Positions 45,040 through 54,286 of a DNA stretch of 64,000 bases are shown piece by piece. The position numbers and the translations under genes are program-made. The notes below the pieces were generated by a model that was given only the letters and a program-made list of their open reading frames with translations, was not told the origin of the DNA and did not search any database. Each line of letters opens with the position of its first letter. The first letter of the stretch is position 1. Source of the DNA: Pseudomonas mangiferae (lineage in GTDB: Bacteria > Pseudomonadota > Gammaproteobacteria > Pseudomonadales > Pseudomonadaceae); the NCBI RefSeq assembly GCF_007109405.1, contig NZ_VJOY01000010.1, positions 153,962 to 217,961 on the forward strand. The letters run 5' to 3'.

Positions 45040-45127
45040 GCTGCGCCCCCGGGTCACCGAAACGTGAGTCTAGTACGTCGGACCGCGGGCGGGTCTGTGA
45101 ATGCGGAGGAGAGATCGGGAGAGGGGT

Positions 45128-45148
45128 GCGGCCGGTAGAACCGGCCGC
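45128..45148 (-). terminator. Strong GC hairpin after the lipoprotein gene
   Basis: Nine-base arms GCGGCCGGT and ACCGGCCGC pair perfectly around a 3-base loop, starting 9 bases after the stop of the lipoprotein gene. No U-run follows, so it may be a weak terminator or a 3' stabiliser for the leftward transcript of the lipoprotein and perhaps the gsp operon. Confidence 0.4.
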
Positions 45149-45157
45149 GGGGTGACG

Positions 45158-45571
45158 TCAGTCGATCTTGACGAACCACCAGTCGCCATCGACCTTGATC
45201 CAGCGTTCCAGGTTGGTACGCGGCACGGTCATGGGTTTGGTCGGTACCCGGGCACCCTTGTCGAGAAAATGATAGTTGGCGCTGACCTGCAAGGTGCAGG
45301 TGTCTACTTCACACTTCGCCTCGCCGACCTTGTAGTCCTGCATCATGGCCGCGCCACGGCCCACGGTGGCCTTGAAGCGATCGAGCGAACTGGTCGCACG
45401 GTAGGTAGGCGACATGAAGGAATAGGCCTTCTCGTAATCACCCTGTTTCAGAGCCTGCAGGCGCTGTTCGCCACGGTCGGTCACGATCTGATCGTCCGAC
45501 TTGGGTTTGAACGTACCGCACGCAGTGAGCAGCATCAGCGCCGCACAGGCCAGGCCCGTCTTCAATTTCAT
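45158..45571 (-). CDS. Small lipoprotein of unknown function
   Basis: A 137-residue lipoprotein: signal MKLKTGLACAALMLLTAC with lipobox LTAC (Cys18) and Gly at +2, which favours outer-membrane sorting. The mature part looks like a compact NTF2-like or DUF-type domain (EQRLQALKQGDYEKAYSFMSP, later DGDWWFVKID). A GAGGAGG ribosome site precedes ATG 45571; the frame stays open upstream to 45646 but without such a site. It follows gspD by 86 bases on the same strand, so it could be cotranscribed with the secretion operon. A pilotin role is possible but nothing in the sequence shows it. Confidence 0.7.
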   Translation of the reverse strand: MKLKTGLACAALMLLTACGTFKPKSDDQIVTDRGEQRLQALKQGDYEKAYSFMSPTYRATSSLDRFKATVGRGAAMMQDYKVGEAKCEVDTCTLQVSANYHFLDKGARVPTKPMTVPRTNLERWIKVDGDWWFVKID

Positions 45572-45656
45572 CGTTTCCTCCTCGAGGTACACAATCAGGC
45601 ATTCCGCCGGCACAGCGCGCCGGACGGAAGCATCAGACACATCCAAACGCCGATCG

Positions 45657-47873
45657 TCACGGACGCTCCTTCAGCTCCTGGCGGAAGGCATCCGTCACGC
45701 CACGCATCTTCTCGCGGAACTCGTCGCCGATCCGCTCGAAGTCCTTGTACTGGTTGACGGCCCGCGGGCTGATGGTCACCAGCAGCTCGGTGCGGGTACC
45801 CGTGGTGTCGGTAAAGCCGAACAGCGGCCCGATCAGCGGAATACGCCGCAGATAGGGGATGCCGGCATTGCTGCTGTTGTTGTTGTCCTGGATCAGACCG
45901 CCCAGGATGATGGTATCGCCGCCCTTGATGGCCACCGAACTCTCGATGCTGCGCTTGAGAAAGGTGTTCTGGCCGGTGACCACGTCACGATCGCCCACGT
46001 CGGTCACTTCCTGGCTGATTTCCATCACCACCAGGCCGCCCGGGTTGACCCGCGGCTTCACCTTCAGCAGCACGCCGGTGTCTTTCAGGGTGAAGTTCTG
46101 GGTGGTGGTGGCAGTGCCACTGGTGGGATAGGTGGTGGTGCCGGTGGAAATGGGTTGCTGCTTGCCGACCTGGATCTTCGCCTCGCGGTTGTCCAGCACC
46201 AGGATCGACGGTGAGGACAGCGACTTCACGCGGGCTTCGCTGGACAGCATGTTGATCACCGCACGCCAATCGGCACCGGTGAACATATAGGAGAAGCCCC
46301 GTCCGATCCGCCCCGTGGTGGCGTTCAGGTTATCGCCCCCCACGTTCAGGCTTCCGCCCCCGATGGTGGTCGGGTCCGCCGTGCTGCCGACCCCTGGATG
46401 GGTGTTGAAGAACCATTCCACGCCGTATTTCAAGGCGTCGGTGAGGGTGACCTCCCAGATGGAGACCTCCACCAGTACCTGGGACGGCGTCTTGTCCAGC
46501 TTGTCCAGCGCGGAGCGGATGCTGCGCCATTCCTTCGGAGCAGCCATCACCAGCAGGCTGTTGTTGCTTTCGTCGGCGACGATGCGGGTGCCGTCCGGCG
46601 TGGTCACGCTGCCGACGCCCTTGGACTTGCCGGTACTGGAACTGCTTCCGGTGCTGGACGAACCCAGCGAGGACGAGCCCATGGTGTCGCCGCCCAGGCT
46701 GTCGCTGCTGGTCTCAGTCTGGCTGAGGCCCGGCGCGGTGCTGCCGCTGGTGCTGGGGGTGTTGCTGCCGGTGGCGGTGCCGCCGAAGATCTGCCCCAGC
46801 AGTTCCGCCATGACCTTGGCTTCGCCGTTCTGCACGTCATAGACGTAAAGCTGCGAGCTGGCCTGGTCCTTGTCGTCCAGGCCGACACTGTCCAGGCGCT
46901 TGAGCCATCCGCGTACCGAGTCCAGTTGGTTGGCGTTGGGGGTGATCACCATCACGCTGTTGATCTCGTCCATCGCCACCAGCTTGGCAACGCTGGCCAG
47001 CGGGCTCAGCTGCGGGTTGCCCAGCATGGAATTGAAGCGCTCGACGATGACCTTGGCATCCAGGTTGGTGACCTCGTAGATGCCATAGGACATGCCCCTG
47101 AGCACGTCCACGTCGAACATCTGCAGGGTGCGGATGGCATTCTGCATCTGCGGGCCTGAGGCGCCGAGCATCAGGATGTTGCGAACCGGGTCGACCCGCA
47201 GCACGCTGTCTTTCATGCCCAGGGGCTCGAGGATCTTCACCGCCTCTTCCGCCGACAGGAACTGCAACGGGATGATCTGCACGCTGTAGCCGCGGGCGTT
47301 GCTGGCGTCGCGCTGGGCCACCGGCACGTCGCGGCGCAACTGGGCCGACGGGCCGATGCGGTAGATGCCGTTCTCGCCGCGCACCATGGCGATGCCCTGG
47401 GCCTCGAGCATCGACTCCAGCATGTCCAGCAGGGCGCTCTGGGGCACGGGCTTGCTGGACACCAGGGTGACGTTGCCGCCGACATTGCCCTCCAGGGAAT
47501 AGGGGACCTTGAGCATGTCGCCGAGGATCGCCGCCAGCACGTCGCCGAGGGGGGCGTTCTCGAAGTTCACGTTCACGCCGTCGGCAGGGGCCTGAGCCTG
47601 GGCCTGCCCAGGCGCCTTGGGAGCCCCCGCGTTGCCGACGAACCGCCCGCTGCCGCGTTGCTCCAGCAAGGTACGTCCCTGGCGGTCGTCGGTCTTCTTC
47701 GGCTCGATGTAGGCATCCGCCGCCTGCGAATTCAGCCGGACGATGGACGGGGCGGGTTCGGCCGGTTTCTTCTCGGCCTGGGGCAACGCACTGCACGCCG
47801 ACAGCAGCACTGCGGTACAGAGCAGGGTCAGCGGAAAACGAAACGCCACGCCGGCCGTTCTTCTAAATGTCAT
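45657..47873 (-). CDS. gspD: Type II secretion secretin GspD (lipidated form)
   Basis: A 738-residue outer-membrane secretin forming the exit channel of the type II system. The signal sequence ends in the lipobox LSAC (Cys27), so it is a liposecretin like P. aeruginosa HxcQ and may reach the outer membrane without a separate pilotin. An N0 domain (about 98-180) and N1-N3 repeats follow. The N3 region carries a Ser/Gly/Thr-rich insertion (about 365-430). The C-terminal secretin domain includes LVVMEISQEVTDVGDRD and GGDTIILGGLIQD. It is the last gene of the gsp operon, 78 bases after gspN. Confidence 0.93.
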   Translation of the reverse strand: MTFRRTAGVAFRFPLTLLCTAVLLSACSALPQAEKKPAEPAPSIVRLNSQAADAYIEPKKTDDRQGRTLLEQRGSGRFVGNAGAPKAPGQAQAQAPADGVNVNFENAPLGDVLAAILGDMLKVPYSLEGNVGGNVTLVSSKPVPQSALLDMLESMLEAQGIAMVRGENGIYRIGPSAQLRRDVPVAQRDASNARGYSVQIIPLQFLSAEEAVKILEPLGMKDSVLRVDPVRNILMLGASGPQMQNAIRTLQMFDVDVLRGMSYGIYEVTNLDAKVIVERFNSMLGNPQLSPLASVAKLVAMDEINSVMVITPNANQLDSVRGWLKRLDSVGLDDKDQASSQLYVYDVQNGEAKVMAELLGQIFGGTATGSNTPSTSGSTAPGLSQTETSSDSLGGDTMGSSSLGSSSTGSSSSTGKSKGVGSVTTPDGTRIVADESNNSLLVMAAPKEWRSIRSALDKLDKTPSQVLVEVSIWEVTLTDALKYGVEWFFNTHPGVGSTADPTTIGGGSLNVGGDNLNATTGRIGRGFSYMFTGADWRAVINMLSSEARVKSLSSPSILVLDNREAKIQVGKQQPISTGTTTYPTSGTATTTQNFTLKDTGVLLKVKPRVNPGGLVVMEISQEVTDVGDRDVVTGQNTFLKRSIESSVAIKGGDTIILGGLIQDNNNSSNAGIPYLRRIPLIGPLFGFTDTTGTRTELLVTISPRAVNQYKDFERIGDEFREKMRGVTDAFRQELKERP

Positions 47874-47951
47874 AACGCACGCTCTCTATCAGTCGACCCG
47901 GGGCGTCTGGCCAGGGCCTACAGGCTTGAACTGTGGAAATACGGCCGACCG

Positions 47952-48458
47952 TCATGACCTGGCAGGTCCGGCGGGCTCGATACGAATGCCTTCCCGACGC
48001 TTCGGCGTCACCAGCAGCTCGACCTTCTGCTGCCCATTGACCAGACGCACACCCTCCGGGCGGATCTGATCGACCTTCCATCCCATTACCTGATCCGCAT
48101 CGCGGACCCGCATGACACCGCCCTTGGTACCCAGCAGCGCCATCCGCACGCCGCCCTGCACCACGATGCCCAGCAATTGAATGCCCTCGGCGCTGGCGGC
48201 CACCTGCGGTGCCTCTTCGGTTTCGCTGGGTGGCCGGCGACTCGGCCAGAACAGCGGGCGCTCGCTGGCCGGTCCTTTCACCAGGCTCTGGCCGCGGCCC
48301 GCCAGCAGCTTGTCGCTGGGCAGGTGGAAGTCCGGCAAGTGCGCCACCCGCAAGGGCTCGGCGGTGGTGGTCAACCAGAGGAACGCCGCCAACGCGGCGA
48401 AAACGGCAGTCGCCAGGATCAGTCCCAGACGTACCCGCAAGGCCAGGGAGCGGCTCAT
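47952..48458 (-). CDS. gspN: Type II secretion protein GspN/GspC-like (XpsN type)
   Basis: A 168-residue bitopic inner-membrane protein with a short cytoplasmic tail, one helix (about 10-30) and a periplasmic domain. The region GIQLLGIVVQGGVRMALLGTKGG to VELLVTP resembles the homology region of GspC, which links the inner-membrane platform to the secretin. In the Xps system of Xanthomonas XpsN takes this place between M and D, as here. No separate gspC is present. ATG 48458 overlaps the gspM stop (ATGA). Confidence 0.72.
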   Translation of the reverse strand: MSRSLALRVRLGLILATAVFAALAAFLWLTTTAEPLRVAHLPDFHLPSDKLLAGRGQSLVKGPASERPLFWPSRRPPSETEEAPQVAASAEGIQLLGIVVQGGVRMALLGTKGGVMRVRDADQVMGWKVDQIRPEGVRLVNGQQKVELLVTPKRREGIRIEPAGPARS

Positions 48459-49042
48459 TGGGCGCTCCCTTCGGTATTGACCGGGACGAAGGTGACCACC
48501 GACATCTGCACTTCGGCAAGTTGCTCATCGGGCGCGTTGGGACGGCTGCGGATCAGGCTCGGGCTGATGCGGAAATCCTGGATCACCAGCACCGGCATGT
48601 TCACTTCCAGTCGATCGATGCTCTCCATCACTGCCGGCATGCTGCCACTGAAATTGGCCCGGACACCGATCACTGCATAGCCGCTGCGAGCCTGGGCGCC
48701 CAGTGGAGCAATGGAGCGGACCTGGGCCTTGGCGGCGGAAATGGCCTCGGACACCCGGCGCTGGATATCCAGCTCGATCACCGAGGGCTCGGTGCCGACG
48801 GGAAACACCCACTGACTCAGGCCACGCTCCTGGAACTGTTGATTCGTGGCTTCCAGCAGGCCGCGGGAGGCCGCGATGCTCTGGAATCGCTGCAGCGTCC
48901 GACCGTCGCGGAGCAACTCGAAACGGTATTTGTCGTGATGGTCGAGCAAAGGACCGGCCACGAGACTGCCCAACAGGAGCACCACGCCGACGAGCAGGCC
49001 CCAACTGGCCAGGCGCCGATGCTTGTTCATGAACGTATTCAT
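48455..49042 (-). CDS. gspM: Type II secretion protein GspM
   Basis: A 195-residue inner-membrane platform protein with one N-terminal helix (about 14-33) and a periplasmic ferredoxin-like domain, as in XpsM-type GspM (GspMb). It should pair with GspL. It has ATGA overlaps on both sides, with gspL upstream and gspN downstream. Sequence conservation in this family is low, so the call leans on size, topology and gene order. Confidence 0.78.
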   Translation of the reverse strand: MNTFMNKHRRLASWGLLVGVVLLLGSLVAGPLLDHHDKYRFELLRDGRTLQRFQSIAASRGLLEATNQQFQERGLSQWVFPVGTEPSVIELDIQRRVSEAISAAKAQVRSIAPLGAQARSGYAVIGVRANFSGSMPAVMESIDRLEVNMPVLVIQDFRISPSLIRSRPNAPDEQLAEVQMSVVTFVPVNTEGSAQ

Positions 49043-50148
49043 TCGCTGGCCCCCGTGGAGGGGGTCAGCCGAGCGCTGACGGTGAACTGATCCAACCCGG
49101 TCCGGGCGTTGCGGCTGACCGGCGAGGTGAACCGCGCACCGTCGAACAACGGGGAATCATTGATCAGGTCGATGAGGTTGACCACATCGGTACCGTAGCC
49201 GGTCATGGTCACCGTATCGCCTTGGACACGCAGGTCGGCCATGTAGATGTTGTCAGGCACCACCTGGCTCATTTCCGCCACCACCGCCGTGGTCAGCGGC
49301 AGCTTGGAGCGTTGCTCGATGAGGTAATTCAGGGAGGCGAGGTTCTTCTCCAGCATGTCGCTGGTGGCCATCAGGCCAGTGACTTCGCCCTGCAGGGCGG
49401 CGATCTGCTGCTTGCGCTCGATCACCAGTTGCCGCTCCTTCACCAACGGCGCGGCGATGCAGGCCAGCAGGGAAATCAGCAAGGCGGCGAGCAGCCAGCT
49501 GTTCAGGCTCAGGCGCTTCCACCAACGCCCCGGTACCCGCGGCCGGCCGAACAGGTTGAACGGACGCTCGCCGTCGACGCCCAGTCGCGACACGCGAAAG
49601 CCGGTGAGACGCTCGACCTGCTCGATCAGCGGGTCGGCATACGCCTTGGGCACCGCGGCCAGGTCCACGTCCAGCATTCCGTCGCTGCCCACGCTGCCGA
49701 AGGCGCAGGCATCGTAATACAACTTCTCCGCGGGGAACGGGGTCAGACGGGAGAGCTGGTAGCCGACCACATCGCGCACTTCGTTGCGCACTTCCTGGGG
49801 CAGGCGCAGGGTCTTGTGCAGCACGCGGGAATCGGGCAACACCAGTTCCAGCTGCACCAGATCCAGCTTCAGCGAGCTGCCGCTGAGCAGGTCACCGCGC
49901 AGGTTACCGTCGGGACTCAGCGCCAGGTCTTCCAGCGCGATGCGTACCGCCTCGCGGGAACGCAGGTTGTCGATGCGCTGGAAATACAGGAAATCACCGT
50001 CGATGACGGCCTTGATCTTCGGCGAGGGCCGCAGGAACAGGGTCTCGAAACCCGGGGGGAAACTTTCTCGGATACCCTGGACCCACCAGCGGAAGGCCCT
50101 GTTCAGATCCACACCGAAAAGATTCAGATTACCGACATCGATCCGCAT
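49039..50148 (-). CDS. gspL: Type II secretion protein GspL
   Basis: A 369-residue platform protein. A cytoplasmic actin-like (PilM-type) domain reaches about residue 225, a single helix lies near 230-250 (SWLLAALLISLLACIAAPLV), and a periplasmic PilN-like domain follows. It docks the ATPase GspE to the membrane. ATG 50148 is preferred; a TTG nine bases upstream (50157) would overlap the gspK stop and is a real alternative. It is coupled to gspM by an ATGA overlap. Confidence 0.82.
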   Translation of the reverse strand: MRIDVGNLNLFGVDLNRAFRWWVQGIRESFPPGFETLFLRPSPKIKAVIDGDFLYFQRIDNLRSREAVRIALEDLALSPDGNLRGDLLSGSSLKLDLVQLELVLPDSRVLHKTLRLPQEVRNEVRDVVGYQLSRLTPFPAEKLYYDACAFGSVGSDGMLDVDLAAVPKAYADPLIEQVERLTGFRVSRLGVDGERPFNLFGRPRVPGRWWKRLSLNSWLLAALLISLLACIAAPLVKERQLVIERKQQIAALQGEVTGLMATSDMLEKNLASLNYLIEQRSKLPLTTAVVAEMSQVVPDNIYMADLRVQGDTVTMTGYGTDVVNLIDLINDSPLFDGARFTSPVSRNARTGLDQFTVSARLTPSTGASE

Positions 50149-50153
50149 GCGGG

Positions 50154-51017
50154 TCAATCCAAGTTAAAGCGAGCAGTATACTCGTTCCAGCGAACGATCC
50201 GATACCCGTCCGGTCCGTCGCCGAACATGACGGTCACCTCGACCTGCTGGGGTTTTCCCGCCGCGCGAACCTCCACCTGCAGCCGGTACAGGCTGCCTTC
50301 GGGCGGGCTGTAGAGCGCCGGATCGATGTAGTCCGCAGGGTTCACATCGGCGTCGCCGCGCTTCTCGTAGAGAGCCGCGGCCTTGCCTTCATCGCCCGTC
50401 ACCGCGCGCAGGACGGGCAACGAGGCATGCAGGACATCCACCCCGGTCTGTTCCCCATCGACGGTCACCAACGGTGCCAGGCGATCGAGCCAGGTTCGAC
50501 TGACGCCGGGCAGCAGCATCAGCTCGTCGATCGAGGCCAGTTGCGGCGTCGGTGGCGCGGCGCTGCCATCGGCGGGCGCCTGCAGCGGACCGCCATTCTG
50601 CGCCAGCGCACCTTCCCGGCGCGCCACAATGGCCTCAACCACCTTCTCCACGTCCGTATCGCCCTTGGCGACCTGGCCGATCACCTGACTCAACAGCGCC
50701 GGCGGCGCGCCGATCAGGCTGACGTAGGCCTCCTCCGGCACTAGCCGAAAGCGCGCCCCCTGGGCGAATGGCAGGATCAGTACCTGGCCGGGAAGGGTCG
50801 TCCAGGTATCGTTACCGATCCGCTGCACCGCCACCAGATAGTGCAACGCAGCCTCGGCAGCCGCCCGGGTGCGCGCCCGGTAGACGATTTCCGAGGCGAT
50901 GTTCCGGTCCACCTTGACGCTGGCGCTGAACGCCACCAGCAGCACCGTGAGCAGCGCGACGATCCACAGCACCACGATCAGCACCACGCCCCGCTGGTTG
51001 ATTGGCCGCTCAGTCAC
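50154..51017 (-). CDS. gspK: Minor pseudopilin GspK
   Basis: A 287-residue minor pseudopilin that caps the pseudopilus tip with GspI and GspJ. The prepilin leader ends at Gly10 (NQRG/VVLIVVLW). As usual for GspK, the Glu at mature position 5 is replaced by a hydrophobic residue. The large extra alpha domain follows, with SIDELMLLPGVSRTWLDRLAPLVT near its centre. It starts at GTG 51017 and overlaps gspJ by 8 bases. Confidence 0.88.
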   Translation of the reverse strand: MTERPINQRGVVLIVVLWIVALLTVLLVAFSASVKVDRNIASEIVYRARTRAAAEAALHYLVAVQRIGNDTWTTLPGQVLILPFAQGARFRLVPEEAYVSLIGAPPALLSQVIGQVAKGDTDVEKVVEAIVARREGALAQNGGPLQAPADGSAAPPTPQLASIDELMLLPGVSRTWLDRLAPLVTVDGEQTGVDVLHASLPVLRAVTGDEGKAAALYEKRGDADVNPADYIDPALYSPPEGSLYRLQVEVRAAGKPQQVEVTVMFGDGPDGYRIVRWNEYTARFNLD

Positions 51018-51624
51018 GGGGCTTCCCCACCTGCGTGACGGCGAACGTCATCGCCGGCCAGGCGCGATCGCTCCCCGCGATGCGCAGCGACACCAACCGT
51101 GGCAATTGATCGGACTTGTAGGTATCGGTCCAGCGTTCGATCTGGCTGAAGTCATCGCCGGCACCGTAGTAGGCGAAGGTCACCCCCAGAGTCTTGCTCA
51201 CCTGCTGGTACTCGGCATCGGCCAGGACCGCCTCGGCGGACTTGCCCTCCTGGTACGGACCGAAACGCACCCAGACGCCGGGTCGCCCCTGCTGGTTGCT
51301 GGTCAGCTCGAAGACATAGGGCAACCCGTTGGCGGACATGGCCAGGGGCGCCACATACCGGACCCGCTGCGCTTCGCCGAAGAAGGCGGCTTCGTGGCCA
51401 CCATCTTCCCGATCACCGAAGGCGGCCGGCACCATCTGCCCCAAGTGGCGGTAGAGCAGGCTGTTCAACTGACGTGGTTCCTCTACTTGAGCGGTGTGCC
51501 GCTCCACCGTATGCCAACTGCGAATGCCGGCGCGGAAGCCACCGAACAGGGCGACCACCAGCAGGCTGGTGAGGGTCAGCGCCACCAGCACTTCCAGCAG
51601 GGTGAAACCGCGGGCGCGCGTCAC
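51010..51624 (-). CDS. gspJ: Minor pseudopilin GspJ
   Basis: A 204-residue minor pseudopilin with a very short leader, MTRARG, cut before FTLLEVLVAL; Glu5 of the mature form is present. It starts at GTG 51624, overlapping the gspI stop (GTGA). The globular part includes QVEEPRQLNSLLYRHLGQMVP, typical of GspJ. It needs a prepilin peptidase (GspO/PilD) encoded elsewhere. Confidence 0.88.
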   Translation of the reverse strand: MTRARGFTLLEVLVALTLTSLLVVALFGGFRAGIRSWHTVERHTAQVEEPRQLNSLLYRHLGQMVPAAFGDREDGGHEAAFFGEAQRVRYVAPLAMSANGLPYVFELTSNQQGRPGVWVRFGPYQEGKSAEAVLADAEYQQVSKTLGVTFAYYGAGDDFSQIERWTDTYKSDQLPRLVSLRIAGSDRAWPAMTFAVTQVGKPRD

Positions 51625-52064
51625 AGGTTGCCTCCCTGGCCATTCTGGCCGGCGGCCTCGTCGGGGAAGACCGTGCGCAGGCTGGTCAGGGTGAAGCTGC
51701 CGCGGCGCTTGGTGCCCGGCCAGGTCACGGTGACGTCAACCCTGTAGACGATGCCACCCGCCGCTTTCAACGGCTCGGCGAAATCCCAGGCGAGGGGCGC
51801 CACATTGATCCGCCAGCGATAGTCCGGCGCCGACTCGTCCTGCCCCTCGGTGATGCCCTCCTCCAGGGGAACCGAGACCCCCAGCTCTTCCAGACGCGAC
51901 TGGGCCACCAGCGCCGCAACGCTCAGGCCATCGGTTTTCGCCAGGCTGCTCATGCCGGTGGTGAAGGTGCTGAGGATCACGGTCAGCAGCAGCGCCGCGA
52001 CCATGAAGGCCACCAGGACTTCGAGGATGGTGAAGCCGCGCTGCGGCCGGAAGGAAGCGTTCAT
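51621..52064 (-). CDS. gspI: Minor pseudopilin GspI
   Basis: A 147-residue minor pseudopilin. The leader ends at Gly10 (RPQRG/FTILEVLVAFMVAALLL), with Glu5 present in the mature form. The C-terminal half (YRWRINVAPLAWDF and VDVTVTWPG) fits the GspI fold. It nucleates the pseudopilus tip with GspJ and GspK. ATG 52064 overlaps the gspH stop (ATGA). Confidence 0.88.
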   Translation of the reverse strand: MNASFRPQRGFTILEVLVAFMVAALLLTVILSTFTTGMSSLAKTDGLSVAALVAQSRLEELGVSVPLEEGITEGQDESAPDYRWRINVAPLAWDFAEPLKAAGGIVYRVDVTVTWPGTKRRGSFTLTSLRTVFPDEAAGQNGQGGNL

Positions 52065-52510
52065 CGGGCACCGTTACGGATCGATACGCGCCCGGTCAGC
52101 CAGTCCACGTCCACCGCCACGGCGCCGTCGCCCTTGCTCAGGCGGATGCGACCGCCCGTGGACGATCCATCGGGAAAGAAGCGCACGGCGGCCCGCGCCC
52201 CCTGCTTCTCGCTGTCGGCGACCCGGGCCGACACCTCCAGCCCACGGGGTAGCGAGCGTTTGCCGCGGCCGCTGTCCAGGCCGAAGGTCTTCGCCTGCAC
52301 GTCTACCCACAGGGCGACGTTGCGCTTGTTCAGGACCGCTTCGGATCGGGCCTTGCGCAGGCCCACCTGAACATCGCGGGCAGCGTCGTCGAGGGAGCCG
52401 CCCAGCCCCTTGTTGATCGCCGGCACCACCACCGCCAGCGACAGCCCGAGGATGACCAGCACCACCAGCATCTCCAGGAGGGTGAAGCCGGTGCGCAGGC
52501 GTGCGGACAA
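52061..52510 (-). CDS. gspH: Minor pseudopilin GspH
   Basis: A 149-residue minor pseudopilin with leader ending at Gly8 (SARLRTG/FTLLEMLVVLVILGLSLAVV) and Glu5 in place. It starts at TTG 52510, one base after the gspG stop; no ATG gives a usable leader. The globular part is lysine- and arginine-rich and ends VSIRNGAR. It links the tip complex to the GspG shaft. Confidence 0.85.
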   Translation of the reverse strand: MSARLRTGFTLLEMLVVLVILGLSLAVVVPAINKGLGGSLDDAARDVQVGLRKARSEAVLNKRNVALWVDVQAKTFGLDSGRGKRSLPRGLEVSARVADSEKQGARAAVRFFPDGSSTGGRIRLSKGDGAVAVDVDWLTGRVSIRNGAR

Positions 52511-52511
52511 G

Positions 52512-52940
52512 TTATTCCCAGCTCACGATATCGGCGTCTTCGCCCTCGCCGCCGGGCTGACCGTCGGCCCCGTTGGAGATCAGGTCGAAGGGGCCGTGCT
52601 GGCCGGGGAAGCGGTACTGGTAGTCGTTACCCCAGGGGTCCTTCGGAATGGCGGATTTGCGCAGGTACGGCCCATTCCAGCGGTCGGCGCTGCCAGACGG
52701 CTTCTCGATCAGTGCCTTCAGGCCCTGGTCCTGGGTGGGATAGCGGCCCACCTCCAGGTGGTACATGTCCAGGGAAGACGCCAGTTCCTGGATCTGCATG
52801 CGAGCGGTGTCGCTCTTGGCACCGCCGACGTATTTCATCACCCGTGGCCCCACCACGGACATCAGCAGGCCCAGGATGACCAGGACCACCAGCAGTTCGA
52901 TGAGGGTGAAGCCATGCTGGCGACGCCGGGACGATTTCAT
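52512..52940 (-). CDS. gspG: Major pseudopilin GspG
   Basis: A 142-residue major pseudopilin, the shaft subunit. The leader ends at Gly10 (RQHG/FTLIELLVVLVILGLLMSVVGPRVM). The calcium-site region with WGNDYQYRFPGQHGPFDLISNGADG near the C-terminus is clear. ATG 52940 has a GAGGT site. The 104-base gap upstream holds a TATTAT on the minus strand (complement of 53025-53030), so an extra promoter for this abundant subunit is possible, but no good -35 is visible. Confidence 0.93.
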   Translation of the reverse strand: MKSSRRRQHGFTLIELLVVLVILGLLMSVVGPRVMKYVGGAKSDTARMQIQELASSLDMYHLEVGRYPTQDQGLKALIEKPSGSADRWNGPYLRKSAIPKDPWGNDYQYRFPGQHGPFDLISNGADGQPGGEGEDADIVSWE

Positions 52941-53044
52941 AGTGACTACCTCGAATGATTCGTTGATGCGTGACGGTGATCGCGAAGGAAGGTTGGCGGG
53001 CGCGGCGAAATGCGGGCGGGCCGGATAATAGCGGCTTTTGACCG

Positions 53045-54271
53045 CTACCCCACCAATTCGTTCACACCCAGGATGCCCAGCAGGATGGACATGATGATCG
53101 CGGCGATGAGCACGCCCAGGCTCAGGATCAGCGCCGGCTCCAGCAGTGCCAGCAGGCGCTTGGTCACCGAGCCCACCTCGTCCTCGTAGATGTTCGCCAC
53201 CTTGAGCAGCATCTCCTCCAGGCGCCCGGTTTCCTCGCCCACCTGGACCATGTGCAGGGCCAGGTTGGGAAAGCGGTTGCCTTCCAGCAGCACCGCGCTC
53301 AGGGAGCGCCCTTCCCGCAGCGCAGCGCTGGCGATGTCCAGCTCGTTTCGCAGGGTCCGGTTGCTGACCGTCTCCCGGGCGATGGCCAGGGCATTGACCA
53401 GGGAGACCCCGCCCTGCAGCAGTACCCCCAGGGTGCGGGAGAACCGGGTGGTCTCGACGTTCTTCACCAGTTCGCCGATCAGCGGCCAGTCCAGGCAGCG
53501 GCGATCCAGCTTGACCCGGAAGCCCTCGTCGCGCCACAGGCGCCCCAGCAGCCAGTACATCCCGCCCATCATGCCCAGCACCAGCCACCACCAGTGGGCC
53601 ATGAAATCGCCCAGGTTCATGACGAAGCGGGTGGGCGCCGGCAGCTGGGCGCCCATGTCCGAGAACAGGTCGGAGAAACTGGGCACCACGTAGGCCAGCA
53701 GGAACACCAGGGACAGGATGGCCACGGTGAACAGGATGGTCGGGTAGGTCAGCGCCGAGACGATCATCTGCCGCAGCGCCTTGCTCCGCTCCAGGTACTC
53801 GGCCATGCGCTGCATGGAGCCCTCGAGGGAGCCGCTGGCCTCGCCGGCGCGGATCATGTTGATGTAGAACGGAGTGAATTCGGAGCGCTCGGCGAACGAG
53901 TCGGCCAGGGTGCGCCCCTTGCGCACCGCGCCGCGGATCTCGCTGATCATCTCCCGGCCATGGGGGTCGCTCAGGTCCTCGAGGATGTGCAGGCTGCGGT
54001 CCAGGGGCAGGCCGGAGGACAGCATCACCGCCATTTCGCGGGTGAAGTGCAGGACCCGGTCACGGTCGTTGACCCGCCGGCGCCGTACCTTGCCGGGACC
54101 CGCCGCAGCCACGGAAGCCTTGGTGGCGGCACGCCCGAGGGGCTGGATGCTCAGGGCCGTCATCCCTTCCCGGGCGAGGAAGTCGGCGACCCGCTCGATC
54201 GACGGCTGTTCGACGACGCCGTCGCTGGTCTTGCCGTTGCGGTCGACGGCGCGGTATTTGAAATGCGGCAT
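53045..54271 (-). CDS. gspF: Type II secretion platform protein GspF
   Basis: A 408-residue inner-membrane platform protein with two T2SSF domains (about 70-190 and 272-394) and three hydrophobic helices. Key stretches are FTREMAVMLSSGLPLDRSL and TRFSRTLGVLLQGGVSLVNALAIA. It couples GspE motion to pseudopilus assembly. ATG 54271 follows AGGTC. It lies 15 bases after gspE. Confidence 0.93.
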   Translation of the reverse strand: MPHFKYRAVDRNGKTSDGVVEQPSIERVADFLAREGMTALSIQPLGRAATKASVAAAGPGKVRRRRVNDRDRVLHFTREMAVMLSSGLPLDRSLHILEDLSDPHGREMISEIRGAVRKGRTLADSFAERSEFTPFYINMIRAGEASGSLEGSMQRMAEYLERSKALRQMIVSALTYPTILFTVAILSLVFLLAYVVPSFSDLFSDMGAQLPAPTRFVMNLGDFMAHWWWLVLGMMGGMYWLLGRLWRDEGFRVKLDRRCLDWPLIGELVKNVETTRFSRTLGVLLQGGVSLVNALAIARETVSNRTLRNELDIASAALREGRSLSAVLLEGNRFPNLALHMVQVGEETGRLEEMLLKVANIYEDEVGSVTKRLLALLEPALILSLGVLIAAIIMSILLGILGVNELVG

Positions 54272-54286
54272 GGAACGACCTGTCTG

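Noticed and set aside
45039..45057. GTG 45057 as start of the solute-binding protein
   Set aside because: It adds six residues before a complete signal peptide; ATG 45039 is more natural.
53025..53030. Promoter for gspG
   Set aside because: TATTAT is present on the minus strand, but no acceptable -35 lies at 16-18 bases, so it is mentioned only under gspG.
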